This document shows positions 20,801-32,179 of a DNA stretch of 64,000 bases, piece by piece. A program made the translations under genes and the position numbers. Origin of the DNA: Limnomonas spitsbergensis (taxonomy: Eukaryota; Chlorophyta; Chlorophyceae; Chlamydomonadales); NCBI GenBank assembly GCA_037349105.1, contig JAYJMM010000104.1, positions 2,328,001 through 2,392,000 of the forward strand. Direction: 5' to 3'. Positions within the stretch are counted from its first letter, which is position 1, and every line of letters starts with the position of its first letter. The notes beneath the pieces are model-generated. The model saw nothing but the letters and a program-made list of their open reading frames with translations. It had not been told where the DNA came from and ran no database searches.

Positions 20801-21231
20801 AGCATTGGATTGAAAGGTCCCCCCTCCCTATCCACCGCCACTCTCGACAGCTGCGTTACGTTCATCTTGCTCCCATAGTAGCACAATACGGTAGGGCATG
20901 ATATGGCGCGATACGGCACTGCTGCAGCCGGATTGTACCACGAAGGGTCCACAATACGGCACATACGATGTGATATGGCACAGGTTCAGCCGGATTGTGC
21001 TACTAACGGTATGCCTGCTTCCCTGCCGTTTCTAGGCGTTCACACTCATCTCTGGTGGTCGAGGGGATGGAGGCCCAAGACATTGAGGCGTTTGTGAGGA
21101 GCTGGAGGCGCCACTTCGTGGACGTGATGAAGCCCAAGTTCCTGCCTCCGCATTGGAGTGTGGACAGCCGCGTTGCTAACAGCGGTCCCCAGCAGGCTCA
21201 AGCTGATGACGAGGCAGAGGGCGAGGACTGA
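14879..21231 (+). CDS. EXD2: EXD2-like 3'-5' exonuclease, ten exons
   Basis: A DEDDy-family nuclease like animal EXD2, which is anchored to mitochondria and acts in DNA/RNA processing. Exons: 14879 to about 15288, 15515-15959, 16445-16597, 17119-17550, 17835-17990, 18471-18488, 18953-19087, 19911-20054, 20453-20586, 21036-21231. All junctions from exon 2 on keep phase; the exon 1/2 join is uncertain. The N-terminus has two hydrophobic segments (CIIILLGFLIL; AATIAVAATGLLIYAL), fitting a membrane anchor. Catalytic motifs are complete: Exo I LGLDCEWEPE, Exo II VKAGVGILEDVRRLK, Exo III VYAAKDAWLSRQL. The C-terminal region has RKTELYENCRLL, APDGSLLCTCGLKK and an HNH-like zinc motif (CCVCG, HHIVPHCYRSHFP, HDVVLMCQGC). 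Exon 2 carries an insert of some 70 residues with a polyglutamine run between two strands of the nuclease fold. The start is the first ATG of exon 1; a GTG-opened frame extends upstream. Confidence 0.88.
15960..16180 (+). repeat. (GTGG)n expansion starting exactly at the intron 2 donor
   Basis: The intron begins GTGGGTGGGTGGGTGGGTGC and stays GGGT/GGAT-rich for about 220 bp, enough for several G-quadruplexes on the coding strand. The donor GT is the first dinucleotide of the array. Confidence 0.85.
17578..17800 (+). repeat. 46-bp tandem repeat in EXD2 intron 4
   Basis: About five units of CTGCTGATTCCAGTCTGATG plus ATCCTTTTCCAGCTTATCCC. Each unit carries a pyrimidine tract followed by CAG, so each resembles an acceptor. 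The true exon 5 acceptor (CTCCCAAG) follows at 17834. Confidence 0.75.
17991..18115 (+). repeat. (GTGG)n expansion starting exactly at the intron 5 donor
   Basis: Same layout as at 15960: the exon ends in TACCTG and the intron opens directly with GTGGGTGGGTGGGTGGGCGG. Confidence 0.85.
19051..19380 (+). repeat. Four tandem copies of the exon 7 3' edge and donor
   Basis: The exon end CCATGATGTGGTGCTCATGT through GCCAGCAG/GTG (19051-19090) is repeated in the intron at about 19148-19190, 19249-19289 and 19340-19380. Spacing is about 97, 101 and 92 bp. Every copy keeps CAGCAGGTG, a usable donor, and each is preceded by AACCCTAAACCC-like telomeric sequence. The first copy is the real exon because the open frame upstream continues only into it. 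Confidence 0.85.
20876..21005 (+). mobile_element. MITE, TAGTAGCACAAT family, in EXD2 intron 9
   Basis: A 130-bp element with 16-bp terminal inverted repeats: TAGTAGCACAATACGG on the left and the complement of TAGTAGCACAATCCGG on the right (one mismatch). An internal copy of each end (about 20930-20965) suggests two nested or tandem units. No coding capacity. Confidence 0.75.
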
Positions 21232-21779
21232 AATTCTGAGGTATACGTGGGTCTTTGCTGTGGGTTTTTAACATCGCTGGGTTTTTATTTTGTGATTTGC
21301 TTGTTCTGCGTCTTCCTTTTTTGTCAAGCCCCTGCCCTCCCGTCTGGCCCCCTTCCTTTCAACCTCTGAAACATGAAAATTTGAATGAAATTGTAAGACC
21401 GTTGCAATCAATTTTGGAAGAGACAGCGCTCCGTCACAATCCTCTTGTCCATCGCCAGCGGTAGTGGCCTATCGACACTCGTCTCCCGTTGTTTTAGTTG
21501 TTTTTTGGGAATCAAGGTGTTAAGTTCCGAATCCAGTACCTCAGGCTCAGTTGTTCCATTTTTGACTCTTCCGTTGGTCAAGCCTATCCTAAATTACGGG
21601 TGTGAAATATGGGGGGCCCTTTCCCTTTGTTAAACTTGACATCGCTTTTTGTGGATTCAGGGTTTCCAGGCGTCCTCTGGTGTCATTTGTGCTAACTGGG
21701 CAACATGACGAAGGCCATGCAGGGAAGGGAGGCGCCCCAGGGACCCCGCCACCGAGCACTGGTCTGCGGCCGCCTACCG
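21232..21779. other. Gene-free stretch after EXD2
   Basis: Contains the EXD2 3' flank. A short frame near 21560-21640 (VKPILNYGCEIWG) resembles the VKPILFHGCKIWGP segment of the family C LINE, so a small LINE RT fragment may sit here on the plus strand. Confidence 0.4.
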
Positions 21780-22170
21780 TGCTTGGTTCCAGTCTACAGT
21801 GGGCGCCGTTTCGGCGCAAGCTAGGAGCCGCACCAGCAATAGGGCGTGCGCTTGTGTGCGCACGAACTTATGGCTGCGGCTCGGTGAGTTAGCACGGCTG
21901 ACATGAGAGGATGGCGGAGCAGTCAACAACGTGAGACACGCTGCTGCCAGCGGAGCTGGGCAAAGGTAGATGGCGAGCATGTGGAGGATACGCTGCATGT
22001 CTGAATCCAGTGCCCTAGCGAGAAAGAGAGAGTTAGGGAGAGAGGTTGGACAGGTCTCCCGGAGGGCGTCACTGACTTTGAACAGTTGTACCGGGGCAGG
22101 CTTGGGTGGGAGGCTCTGACTTTTGTTGAGGACGTAGTAGGCATTGTTGAGGCCTAGTGTGTTGCTTTTC
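21780..22170 (-). mobile_element. Retroelement family B fragment (second block and tail)
   Basis: On the minus strand, GLNNAYYVLNKSQSLPPKPA and PVQLFKVSDALRETCP lead into ILHMLAIYLCPAPLAAACL and RTQAHALLLVRLLA. These match the plus-strand copies at 43816-44170 and 30578-30760. The first (55-bp) block is missing. Confidence 0.7.
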
Positions 22171-22314
22171 TTTGCCTTTTTGGGGAATGGGGGCAGAGAT
22201 ACTTCGGACAGTTGGGCTATACGCACGTGCTCCACCATTTTTGCGGTAGCGCCAGCAGCACACCACTTTCAGGGTGGCACTGATGACAGACTGGTGTTAT
22301 ATCCTAACTTAGGA

Positions 22315-22430
22315 GAGGTACCCTGGCTTGGGTCAGATGAGGTATCCTGGCTTCATCGGCCAGAAGAGGTATGCTGGCTTCGGTCAGATGAGGTATCCTG
22401 GCTTCAGGCAGATGAGGTATCCTGGATTAT
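22315..22430 (+). repeat. Short tandem repeat, about 24-30 bp
   Basis: Four to five units of GGTCAGATGAGGTATCCTGG CTTC with length variation. Confidence 0.7.
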
Positions 22431-23096
22431 CCATGATCGCACGTGTGTATGTCCAGTTATCAGGCCTCACCGACTGACCTAAAAACTCGTCCGTTAGATC
22501 TCTTGATATCTGTTACCAAAATTGATATCTTGGAGCTGAGCGGCGGCTACAAGCGGCGCCATCGGGATAACACAATTTGGGTCTTCGCTATGCTGTGGGT
22601 ATTATACCAATCCCTGTCATACTATTCATTAATGGCAATACCATAGATTATTCTAAACGACTTGTACGTGCAGACCATTGAGTGGGTAGTCCATTGACGC
22701 TGGCAATTTCTGTAGGTGCTATAAAGCAGATCACCGTCCTGGGACTCAAACTAAATTCTTGGGGCTAGTTTTGGGCCACTGAACTGCTAAATTTACCAGT
22801 TCTGATGATCGTCACCTTGCCAAAGGAACCACAAGCTGGGATGCAGACAGGAGTTACAAATATGCATATATGCTTGGGAAGACGAGTTTTCAGTGGGTTC
22901 AACTAGGTTAATCAATGCTTGTGCAGTGATGTCATGGTAAAAACCCACACCCCTGCAAATATGTCCACTCTTGTCCGATGGACCGTTCCGTGTCGAGTCA
23001 AGGGCAGATACTCATTCGGCCGCTAAAAGTAAAAATATCGGACTCCGTTACTACCTTTCCTCCTAGGAGGGTCCTTGCCAAGAAACATGCAGTTGA
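22431..23096. other. Gene-free stretch downstream of the pyrophosphatase
   Basis: Holds the 3' flank of the pyrophosphatase gene. No coding or repeat signal recognised. Confidence 0.45.
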
Positions 23097-26000
23097 TTAA
23101 GAGCTGAAGAACTGGAAGATCAGGCCCTGTCCACCGTTGATGTTGTAGAAGAAAGGGGCGAACACCTGCAGACAGACGTTGCAAAGAAACATGGTAAGAC
23201 GGGGCCATCCTTATTTCAATGCACAGGCAGGCACTCAACAAATCCAGTGTCCCTCCCCTCCCCCCAGCTTGGCTGCTCACCAGGGACTCGACGGCCATCA
23301 GCTTAACCAGAATGTTGAGGGATGGTCCCGAGGTATCCTTGAGGGGGTCCCCGACAGTGTCTCCAATGACGGCCGCCTTGTGGCAGTCGCTGCCCTTGCC
23401 GCCCAACTCACGAGCATGAGGGGTACGGCCAGCCTGAATACAAGGTGATGCAGGGCAGGCAACATGATTCACAAAATGTCCAGAGAAACTGAGCTGACTA
23501 AAAAGCCACCACCAACATCAGGTACTCATTTCATTCAGCACCTGCTTCTTCAAACCAGTTGCAACCCACCTCAATATACTTCTTGGCGTTGTCCCAAGCA
23601 CCTCCAGTGTTGGACATGGAGATGGCCAGCTGCACGCCGGACACGAGGGAGCCTACCAGCATACCAGCCAGCGCCTGGGTTCCGAATAGAGCGCCCATGA
23701 GGACGGGGGACAGCATGACCAGAGCACCAGGGGGCATCATCTCGGACAGGGAGGACGCAGTGGAGATCTCCACACACCTGCAAGCAACAGTTGGAGGGCG
23801 GTCAGTGAGCACTAGGGCGCATTGAAAAGGGATGTCATAGACAGATCCTACCAGCTTACTCTCTGTATCGGGTAAGAACATGTTCATACGTGTATCCATA
23901 AGTAGTCTATAAACAACCCTCAAGACATCCCCTGCCCTCCCAGACCTCCGCTTTACCTGACGTGACTGGTCACTGATAAGTTCTGACGTGGAGCGTAGCA
24001 TAAGCCTGCTTGACTTCCTCCTCCGTACCAGCCCACTAGAAGCCTCACCTCTTGTAGTCAGGGCGAGCCGTTCCCTCCATGAGACCGGGGATGGTGTTGA
24101 ACTGGCGGCGAACCTCCTCCACCATGGCCAGGGCAGCCTTGCCGACTGACTTCATGGTCATGGCGCTGAACCAGTAGGGGAGCATCGCGCCGTAAAGCAG
24201 GCCAGAGAACACCTAGGGTGTGCAGGGTAGAGGAAAGGGTGAGCAGTGAAAACAGGTGAGATAGGAAAATACATGAATGACTAGGAAAATGATACTGCGT
24301 TGCCCCAATGTCCACCTGATGGCCTTCCTGACCAGATTCCTCACCTTGGGGTCCAGAATGGACGAGTGGATGAGGTCAATCTTTGAGCGGGTGACAAAGG
24401 CGCCGAACAGTGCCAGGGAGACGAGGGCAGCAGAGCCAATGGCGAAACCCTTGCCAATGGCAGCGGTGGTGTTACCGGCAGCGTCCAGGGCGTCGGTGCG
24501 CTCGCGCACATCCTCACCCATGCCAGCCATCTCGGCGATGCCACCAGCGTTATCAGAGATGGGGCCATAGGCATCAATGGCAAGGCCTGCAAGCAAATAA
24601 GCAAGCGAAGTCAATGGGATTGCTGCCTCAGTCACAAGCACCACTGGTCTTCACAAAGAGCAAAGAGGCTGTAACACAGCGGCATGTGGTTCTTCAGGCA
24701 CATGCCCTGAGTCCCAAGAAACTAGGCAGTGAACATCATGGTTGGAAAAGCCGATGTCTGGGTCAAGTGACGTTTCAAAGGCCACAGCAAATCAGCAATG
24801 ACACACACAGGTTGTGTGTGTGGAGGTGTTAATAAACTGTCTTGAAAGGCTCTAAATTTACCAAAGGACGAGGGTCCGGTCACGACTGCAAAGCCTGCGT
24901 CACCACTCACCAGTGGCCAGAGTGGAGAGCATGCCCAGGGCAGCTGTGGCAATTCCGTACATGCCAGCCATGCTGTTGCCAACATAGATGGAGATGGCCA
25001 TGACGATGGTGGGGACAATGCAGGACTTGTAGCCCAGTGCAAGGCCGAAGATGATGTTGGTGGCGGCGCCGGTACGGCAGGCATCGGCGCACTCCACAAC
25101 TGGGGAGTAGCTGCGCAGACATCAAAAATTTGTAAGCCACGATTCGGGGCGAGCTAGCGAAAGTACAGACAAAATCATAGCAATCACAACACAACTTTCT
25201 GGGGGCAATGTGTGGTCATCCTTGCACTTCTGAACTACTCACGTGTTGCTGGTGAAGTACTCAGTCTGCAGACCGATGAGGAGGCCGCCCCACAGGCCGA
25301 CGCACACAGTCACAAACATGTACCAGTTCTTGACAACCCTGAAAGAGCAACATAGAAACGGTCAGCAGGTTAAGTGTTCCTAGAGGCGCGCTAGATAGTA
25401 AATGGGTTTAGGTTCAACACTACAAGGGCTGACAACTGCCTGAGGCTTGTTACTCAATTCACAAACTGCATGCTTTCCTTCCAACATACACAATATTGAA
25501 GGGAGTACAATGCTCAACAGGACCTACTTGGTGTCGAAGGGCACAGCAGGGTCAGAGCCAGGCACGCTGAGGGTGAACTCTGCAGGCAGGGCCATGGTGG
25601 CAATGAGGTACGCAACGGGCGTCATGATGATGGTGGAGACGATGAGCTGGATCTTGAGGCAAGGCTCGATCTCAGCGATCACGCGGGCAGGCTTGAGGTC
25701 GGTTGCGATGAAGGTGGTGACAACGCAAACCAGGATACCGGCAGCGCTGCGCACAGAGGGGGAAGAATGCCAGGGGGTGAGTGATTAGTCAGGGGCACTG
25801 TGTCTAGCACACATGCGTGTGCTGTTAGTACAATTGTGAACATACAGATATCCTACAGATAGTCCATCAGACTTTCAATTATTATACGGGTTCAGGGATG
25901 CACCTTATGATTCATAATGGTGTAGTGGCCATGTACTTGGCACAATTTACACGAGTAGTAGAGAAGGTCCAAAGTTCCAGGCCACTACTTTGAATCACAT

Positions 26001-28344
26001 AATAAACAGAGAATCAAAGTACTGGCCATCTGACACACAATCAAGCTGTACCAAATGACCACAAAGTGAACCACATCTTAGTCAGGTCATAGAGGACGTG
26101 CCACATGATATCTTTTCACCCTGAATTGGCGCGTCCTTCATCTGGTACACCATGTAATTAACAGGCATCATGAAATCGGCCATGGATTACTGCTCACCTG
26201 ATCATGAGGGGGAAGGACATGGCAACGAAGTCGTGGCTGGTACCCAGAGAGGACACAGCAGACACGATGAGGGCAGCGCAAGTGGACTCAGCGAAGGAGC
26301 CGAACAGATCAGCGCCCATACCAGCGATGTCACCGACGTTGTCACCAACATTGTCTGAGCACATATTCAGGACGAAACAGGTGTTGGAAAACTCTTTTCT
26401 GCAGATACTGAAGTCGTGCGGATTCATCTACCAGGTAGTCATGTGGATTCATGGCAATGGGAATGTGCAAAAAAGATCGTGACAAATTCTCAATCACCCA
26501 CCAGCAATGACAGCGGGGTTCCTGGGGTCGTCCTCAGGGATGTCTTTCTCGATCTTTCCGACCAGATCAGCACCAACATCAGCTGCCTTGGTGTAAATGC
26601 CTCCGCCCACACGGCCGAATAGGGCAATGGCAGAGCCACCCAGACCATATCCGGTGATGGCCTCGAACATGCCAACCCAGTCATCACCGTAGAACTACAC
26701 ATCAAAAGAAATGGGACATCATGAGGAATAAAAGCCAAGTGCAAAAGAAACTGAGCATGGGCACTGGCAATTTTTGTCAGTCCAGTCAATCATGTAACAG
26801 CTGAGTCAAGGCTGAACATCAATGGCTTTACCTGCTTGAAGCCAGCGATGGTCAAGAAGAGGACCAGGAGACCCAGGCCGGACAGGGTGAATCCCATGAC
26901 GGCGCCAGAGCGGAAGGCTACAGTACAGGCGAGTTTGTCAATTGGTTTGCAGTTGAGATTTGTTACAAATTGACACCAGCTTAAGATGGCAGCTACCTAC
27001 CGCACATGAAGGCAGGCGCTATTCCCTTGCGGGCCTCGACGGCAACACGACCATTGGCGAAGGTGGCGATCATCATGCCGAGGTAACCCGAGACGATGGA
27101 GGTAGCAGCACCGAGCAAGAAGGCAATGGTGCTGAAGATTCCGTTCCTGAGCTCATCCTCCTTAGTGCGTCCCTCTAAGGGGGTGAAAAAAAAAATCTAT
27201 GTTGGCTGAAAGCAAGACAGGGCATCCTCTTCAGTAATCGAAAGCAAAACAGGTTACCTTCAGGAGTGACAGAGGAGAGCAGGCTGAAGATGACGACGGA
27301 CATGATGACCATGAAGACACCCATGTACTGGAGAATAAGAAGGTGAGAATTAGTGAAGATGACAAATCCATGTAGCGGAGCAGGTTGGGGCAGGGGACCC
27401 CCCATGGGTTAGAGGAAATGTACCCAGCGTCATCCATACTACAAGGGCAGCACCTGGCTGAGAGAGGTGGAGGCAGCCAGAGAGCCTCTGGGGGCAGCTA
27501 ATGTCATCAGGTGGCCAGAAAATACCCACCAGGGTGCCAAAATTAAGGAATCTATGGAATGGATGGCAACAGCCAAAGAAGCCGGTACCATGGCATTCAA
27601 AATTGCCTCATAGCAAAAGGCAAATTTGGATGCTATGCTAACGGCTTCTAAATCTGTTGAACGTTGCATCTCATTCTGTCACAGCTTCATCTTCATCGCT
27701 GTGAACTTTTATGGGATATGCGACGGTTGCCAACGCATACCTGAAAGCGAATAAAACTTACCTTATACTCGGTTGTCAGGAACGAAATGGAACCCTCGCT
27801 GATCGCCTCCTGGATCTCGGCAGCCTTTGCGATGACCTAGACGTGGACACAATCAAATGGGGGATCAAGGTGAACTAAGCGGCGACATGCTTATCTTTGA
27901 CATGCTGGTGTGACAGATATTCTGTATGGCATATACTCATCGAAATTCAATCTCGATCAAAAGCAATTGCTTGCTGGCGTCAGCAAGTTCACGGCCGTAT
28001 GCATGATCGATGATGACGAAACAGGGGTGACGAGGTTCCGAATGCTGCCACCCCATCTGACCTCCTCCTCTCCACGCTGCTCCTCCTCAAGCAGGTACTC
28101 ACGCCCATTGGCGCCGCGAATGACGGACTGGGATCCGCCCATGCTGATCTGGGCGACCCTGTTCAACAGGAAATGCACCCATCAAGGTTGCGATCAACAG
28201 CACTAATAGCCTAGCGTGCACATTTTTAATTCCGGCAGTGATGCCCAAACTGCCCACTCACCTCTGCCACAGCCATGCCGCGAAGATAATTCCGATGATG
28301 CATGATCCAGGGATCAGGACACATGGAACCACTGCTGACCACAT
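23097..28344 (-). CDS. Vacuolar-type H+-translocating pyrophosphatase (K+-dependent, type I)
   Basis: Hydrolyses pyrophosphate to pump protons into vacuoles or acidocalcisomes. Exons: 28344-28262, 28158-28062, 27836-27762, 27327-27258, 27174-27001, 26917-26832, 26694-26502, 26354-26198, 25746-25528, 25338-25243, 25110-24911, 24586-24345, 24212-24049, 23777-23570, 23433-23281, 23165-23097. They total 2286 bp, in phase throughout, 761 aa against about 770 in plants. Substrate-site motifs: [40 protein letters not shown] and [30 protein letters not shown] carries the Ala typical of K+-dependent enzymes. The product has many membrane segments and a short N-terminus ([18 protein letters not shown]) before the acidic EEEQRGEEE. 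It ends FQFFSS. This is the best-preserved gene in the window; no defect seen. Confidence 0.97.
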
Positions 28345-28484
28345 AATGGACGAAGCAAGAAGGTGCTAAACCGCAACCTTTAGATATCGATACCAAACAG
28401 GCGAATTAAGGCGGCACTTCGGGAGATCCTCCCGTACTCTTCCCGTACAAGGCGTGCAGGTTTCGGAAATCAGATAAAGTAAAA

Positions 28485-28607
28485 CCAGGGGATGAGGATA
28501 ACGTAAGTGCGGTGTCACTCCTTCATCCACGCGTACAACCAGGGGATGATAACGTAAGTGCGGCTTGTCTGCGCACACTTTTGTCACTCCTTCATCCACG
28601 CGTACAA
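28485..28607. repeat. Tandem duplication upstream of the pyrophosphatase start
   Basis: Two modules recur: CCAGGGGATGATAACGTAAG (28485-28512 and 28539-28562) and GTCACTCCTTCATCCACGCG (28514-28538 and 28583-28607). They lie 140-265 bp upstream of the ATG at 28344, in the presumed promoter/5' UTR of that gene, so a regulatory role is possible. Confidence 0.6.
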
Positions 28608-29639
28608 ATGCTCGCTTATTCCTTCCTTTCTAATTTTAGGTCTACATCGTATGAGATGCAGTCGAGAAGCAGGTAGCATGATGGCCTCGTTGTGGACTCC
28701 CAGGGCCCAAGATGGAAGCTCTGCCGTCATCAAGCCCTTAAAGCAGGGTTTCTGGACACACTTCAGGACACCCGCTAAACAAATTGATAAGCAGAATGTG
28801 GTACAATTTATAGTAACTGGGTTATACCACATGTAGCAGTGTGTTGCATATCAGGAGTGGCATCACAGGCTATGCAACATCATACCGTACATACACTTCG
28901 GGGGGTCATATCCGGGGTCATATCATAGGATTCTCAGTGTCATGACTGAGGTGGATTTGTTCGGTTTGCACATCCTTACGACAATATGAGTCCTGAGACC
29001 AACCCTCAGTTCAGAGGAGCTCATCTCGGGCCTCAGACTGAAGATGTTGCTGGAGCATCCTGTTGAAGCAGGGAAATGCACCCACCAGTGTGAAATTGAT
29101 CGGTGCATTTCTGAATTCTGGTGCTATGCATCACCAGAGTATCACACTGGCCTGGGAGCTGTGATTGAGGTGCCCAGATTACTCCAAAGGTTCCGCTATG
29201 CGTACGGGCACTGGTAGTTGTCAAATTGGTTGGTCCACCGAGCCATTTCTTTTGCCTGTCTGCTGTTTCCAGCATCCTGTCCGTAGCTATCAGGGTTGAC
29301 GTGAAACCCCACATCCCGCAAGCAGCCCAATCTCCACGGGACGCATCTTCAAGGGGCTCTACTAAAGTGGTGAATGGCTATATCCAAGGTGAGAAATGAG
29401 AAGCGAGCTGATGAGTGTTGGCACGTTGCTGTTAGAGACACTTTTATTATATATTGGCATCCCTATTTCGTCCGACTAATGTTTAGAAAGATGTAGGTTC
29501 CTTATCTTTCAATGCATGATAACAGGGGATGATAAGAAGGAGAACTGTCTCAACATTTTGCCAAAGATTCAACCTCCTTGCTAACTTTGTAGGCGGTGTT
29601 CAAATTTACTCCTTTACTCTCGTCATGCTTTGTTGTCAG
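28608..29639. other. Gene-free stretch
   Basis: Only short frames without recognisable domains. Confidence 0.4.
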
Positions 29640-29800
29640 GCCAAAGGTTGGAGATTGTGTGTTAGCTGCCTGCACAGGGGGCTCACTGTTTTCCCCACTC
29701 TGTCCTAGTTTATTTTATGCGTGTACCGGCCTGTGGGCCCCTGTCCCATGCATAGAATGTGATGCTTCGCTGGACTGTAACAAGGTAATTGTTTACCTAC
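29640..29800 (+). repeat. Dispersed repeat family A, degenerate copy 4
   Basis: Shares the coding-like core of family A: TACTGG-type residues ACTGGSLFSPLCPSLFYACT and VPCIECDASLDC. Nucleotide identity to the other copies is clearly lower, so it is the oldest or from a related subfamily. Confidence 0.55.
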
Positions 29801-30127
29801 CGGCACTTGCATAAATATGAAGCCTTCACAAAAGCTTAACATCTATGCATGTAGGCAACAAATCAGTGGTAATAAATGGAGGGAGCAAGGTTTGGCGAAG
29901 CTGTACCTCAATGACGATACACCTCTAGGTCATGCTCAAACTGGCTCCACTGCGTCGGTGTTCAACACTCTGGTTGGCTTCGAAAGGAAGACTACCCTAG
30001 GGGGGAACTCTATTTCCCCAGTCCCTGTAGAGTCTAGTCCTCAAGAAGTTCGACCACATTAATCACCAAAACATGGGTGGGAGGCATGGCCGACTTTCTT
30101 GTTTCCTTCGCCGACTTTCTTGTTTCC

Positions 30128-30385
30128 GTCTCAATTTTCCTAGGAGGCGTCCAACCGAACTCTTTTGCACCCACGTCATGTTTTATGGCTGGGGCTAATC
30201 TTCTGCACTATGGGGTTCATTCCCACGCTACTGCTCTGTGGTTGTGTGTTGGTTCCTTGCCCAGGGAGGCCACTGGTTTTCGCTCGCTGTCCTAGCGTAT
30301 TTAGTGCATTTACCGGTTTACGGACACAAGTCCCATGCATCGAATGTGATGCCCCGTTGGACTGTAAAAACTTCACAAAACTTCA
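30128..30385 (+). repeat. Dispersed repeat family A, copy 2
   Basis: Near-identical over about 250 bp to copy 1 (9160-9412) in the opposite orientation, from CCTAGGAGGCGTCCAACCG to GACTGTAAAAACTTCACAAA. It encodes LVFARCPSVFSAFTGLR and VPCIECDAPLDC in one frame. Confidence 0.85.
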
Positions 30386-30429
30386 CGTGGGGGCCTCCCT
30401 CCCATGCCTGCCCCGGTTGAACAGGTCAA

Positions 30430-30860
30430 TGACGTTTCACCTCTGCGCCCTATTCAAAAGGCCTCAGAACAACTGGTGAAAGTCTGTCCAGAGGGCATGC
30501 CCGTCCCCGCACCTTTAGCTTCTCCTTGACAAAAGGGCATTGAAAGCAAGCATGTAGCACATCCTCCACAAGTCCATATGCTCGCAGTCTCCCTTGCCCA
30601 ACGTGGCTGTCAGCAGCATGTGTCACATTGCTCACCGCTCTACAGTCCTCTAGTGTCGGCTCTGCTAACTCAGCTGAGTCGCAGCCTTGGGTTTATGCAC
30701 ACGCAAGCACATGCCCTCTTGCTGGTGCGGCTCCTGGTGTGCGCCTGCCACAGGCTGAAACTAGTTTCGTTATGCGGCCGCAGACCTGTGTTTGGTGACA
30801 GGATCCCTGGGGTTCCCCCTGCCGGTCATATTCAGCTGTGGCTGCTCGTCGGCTGCGTCC
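30430..30860 (+). mobile_element. Retroelement family B fragment
   Basis: A truncated 55-bp block (TGACGTTTCACCTCTGCGCC) is joined almost directly to the tail region. The tail reads MLAVSLAQRGCQQHVSHCS and HTQAHALLLVRLLVC, matching 21780-22170 and 43959-44170. The purine-rich spacer is deleted. Confidence 0.65.
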
Positions 30861-31194
30861 ACTAGCGCCAGCATCTCTGTGACGGGTAGCGGGCTAGCGG
30901 CAGTACGAAAGTCACTGCCTGATAGAGTTTGTTGATTGCTCTTCCTCGCTCCAGCCCCCCTCAGATACCTAGCATTTCACTGCGCCAGTTGCGCTTTCCT
31001 GTGCTGTCTGACCGCGAGCTGCTTGTCGGCCGCCATGAGGTGGCTGTCTTGCTGTGCAGGCAATTCTACCACTGCGACGTAGAAGGTGAGCACATGCTGC
31101 TGGAACTTTCTTTGCCTTTTATTCCCAGCCTTTTGTCTGTCAAATGTCAATTTACTTTATATACCCCTTATCCTCTTTCGTGTCTGCCCCTTTT

Positions 31195-31765
31195 TAGTTA
31201 GGCGCCCACGCGGCCGAGCCTTTTTGAGCAGGGCCCAGAGGTGTAACGCCATTGACATGCTGCCACCAATTTCGTTGGAACGGCTGAGTCTGCCGTTTTC
31301 TCGCGAACGGCCCAGCTGGCAGCAGATGTTGGTTGCCCCACAGCCTGTCGAAGGTGTTGTACTGAGCTAGCTGGACTGCATCCTGCTCTTGACGTGGCGC
31401 CATGGCAGGATGGGACCGGTAGCCCACACTACATCTCCGTCGTTGGCCGCAGGCTCTGCATTTACTGCCGACCAGAATCATGTAGGCAAATGATGCCTTA
31501 AACGCTCTTTGGTGGCCATGCGGGGTGCACGTTGCAGCGCAGAAGCTAGAGGCGCTTCTCCACCTTGCAAGACTTCCCTCATGCTGCCGCATTCCTGCTG
31601 AATGATGCCCAGGGGCCTTGAATCTTGGACATGCTTCAGCACAGCCCTATGTGGGTCGTGCACACAGACATGAGCAAGCTTTTGGCGCTTCACTGCTGCC
31701 ACACTCCAAGATCTCTGTCTTCATGACGTTGACCTGGAGCTGTACATACTTTGTTTTTTATGAAG
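31195..31765 (-). mobile_element. Retroelement family B: reverse transcriptase C-terminus plus 55-bp block
   Basis: On the minus strand LQVNVMKTEILECGSS (the region after the YADD motif of LINE reverse transcriptases) is followed by MREVLQGGEAPLASALQ and RLRHHLPT. It ends in WQHVNGVTPLGPAQKGSAAWAPN-type sequence at 31195-31255. This copy links the 55-bp block to an RT domain and so identifies family B as a non-LTR retrotransposon. Confidence 0.75.
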
Positions 31766-32109
31766 GGCATCTAGCAGCCTAGCTTGCTAGGAAGAAGAAG
31801 CCATCCCACAAAAAATACTGGCTGCCATTGGACTCTGAGCTTTCTCACCCGTAGCTCCCAACCCAAGCGTTCTCAACACCTAGTCCGTTTAGCCAGGACA
31901 GTGCACAGTTCATTTTAGGGGTCTTCAGCTCAAATCCAGTGGTGCAGTATGCCCGTCTGTCTGGCTTACCTGATGCAGGCCGGTCAAGGTTGGGTTATGA
32001 GCGGCCCAGAGGTGAAAACATGGTGCTTCGGGAGAAGGGGGCCCAGGGTTTCCCAGGGTTTTCCATGATGCACAACAAATAAAAAATTGTTCGTTGTCAT
32101 GAGGTCACC
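31766..32109. other. Gene-free stretch
   Basis: No signal recognised. Confidence 0.4.
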
Positions 32110-32170
32110 GGTATGTCAATGACATAACACCTCTGGGCCCTGCTAAAAAAGGCTTGGCCGCGTGGGCGGA
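32110..32170 (+). repeat. Solitary family B 55-bp block
   Basis: TCAATGACATAACACCTCTG through GGCCGCGTGGGCGGA, reading NDITPLGPAKKGLAAWAD. No spacer or tail follows; family A copy 3 abuts it. Confidence 0.75.
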
Positions 32171-32179
32171 TACCGATAT

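Noticed and set aside
27439..27669. 76-aa minus-strand ORF between pyrophosphatase exons 3 and 4
   Set aside because: It lies in an intron, and the flanking exons join in phase without it.
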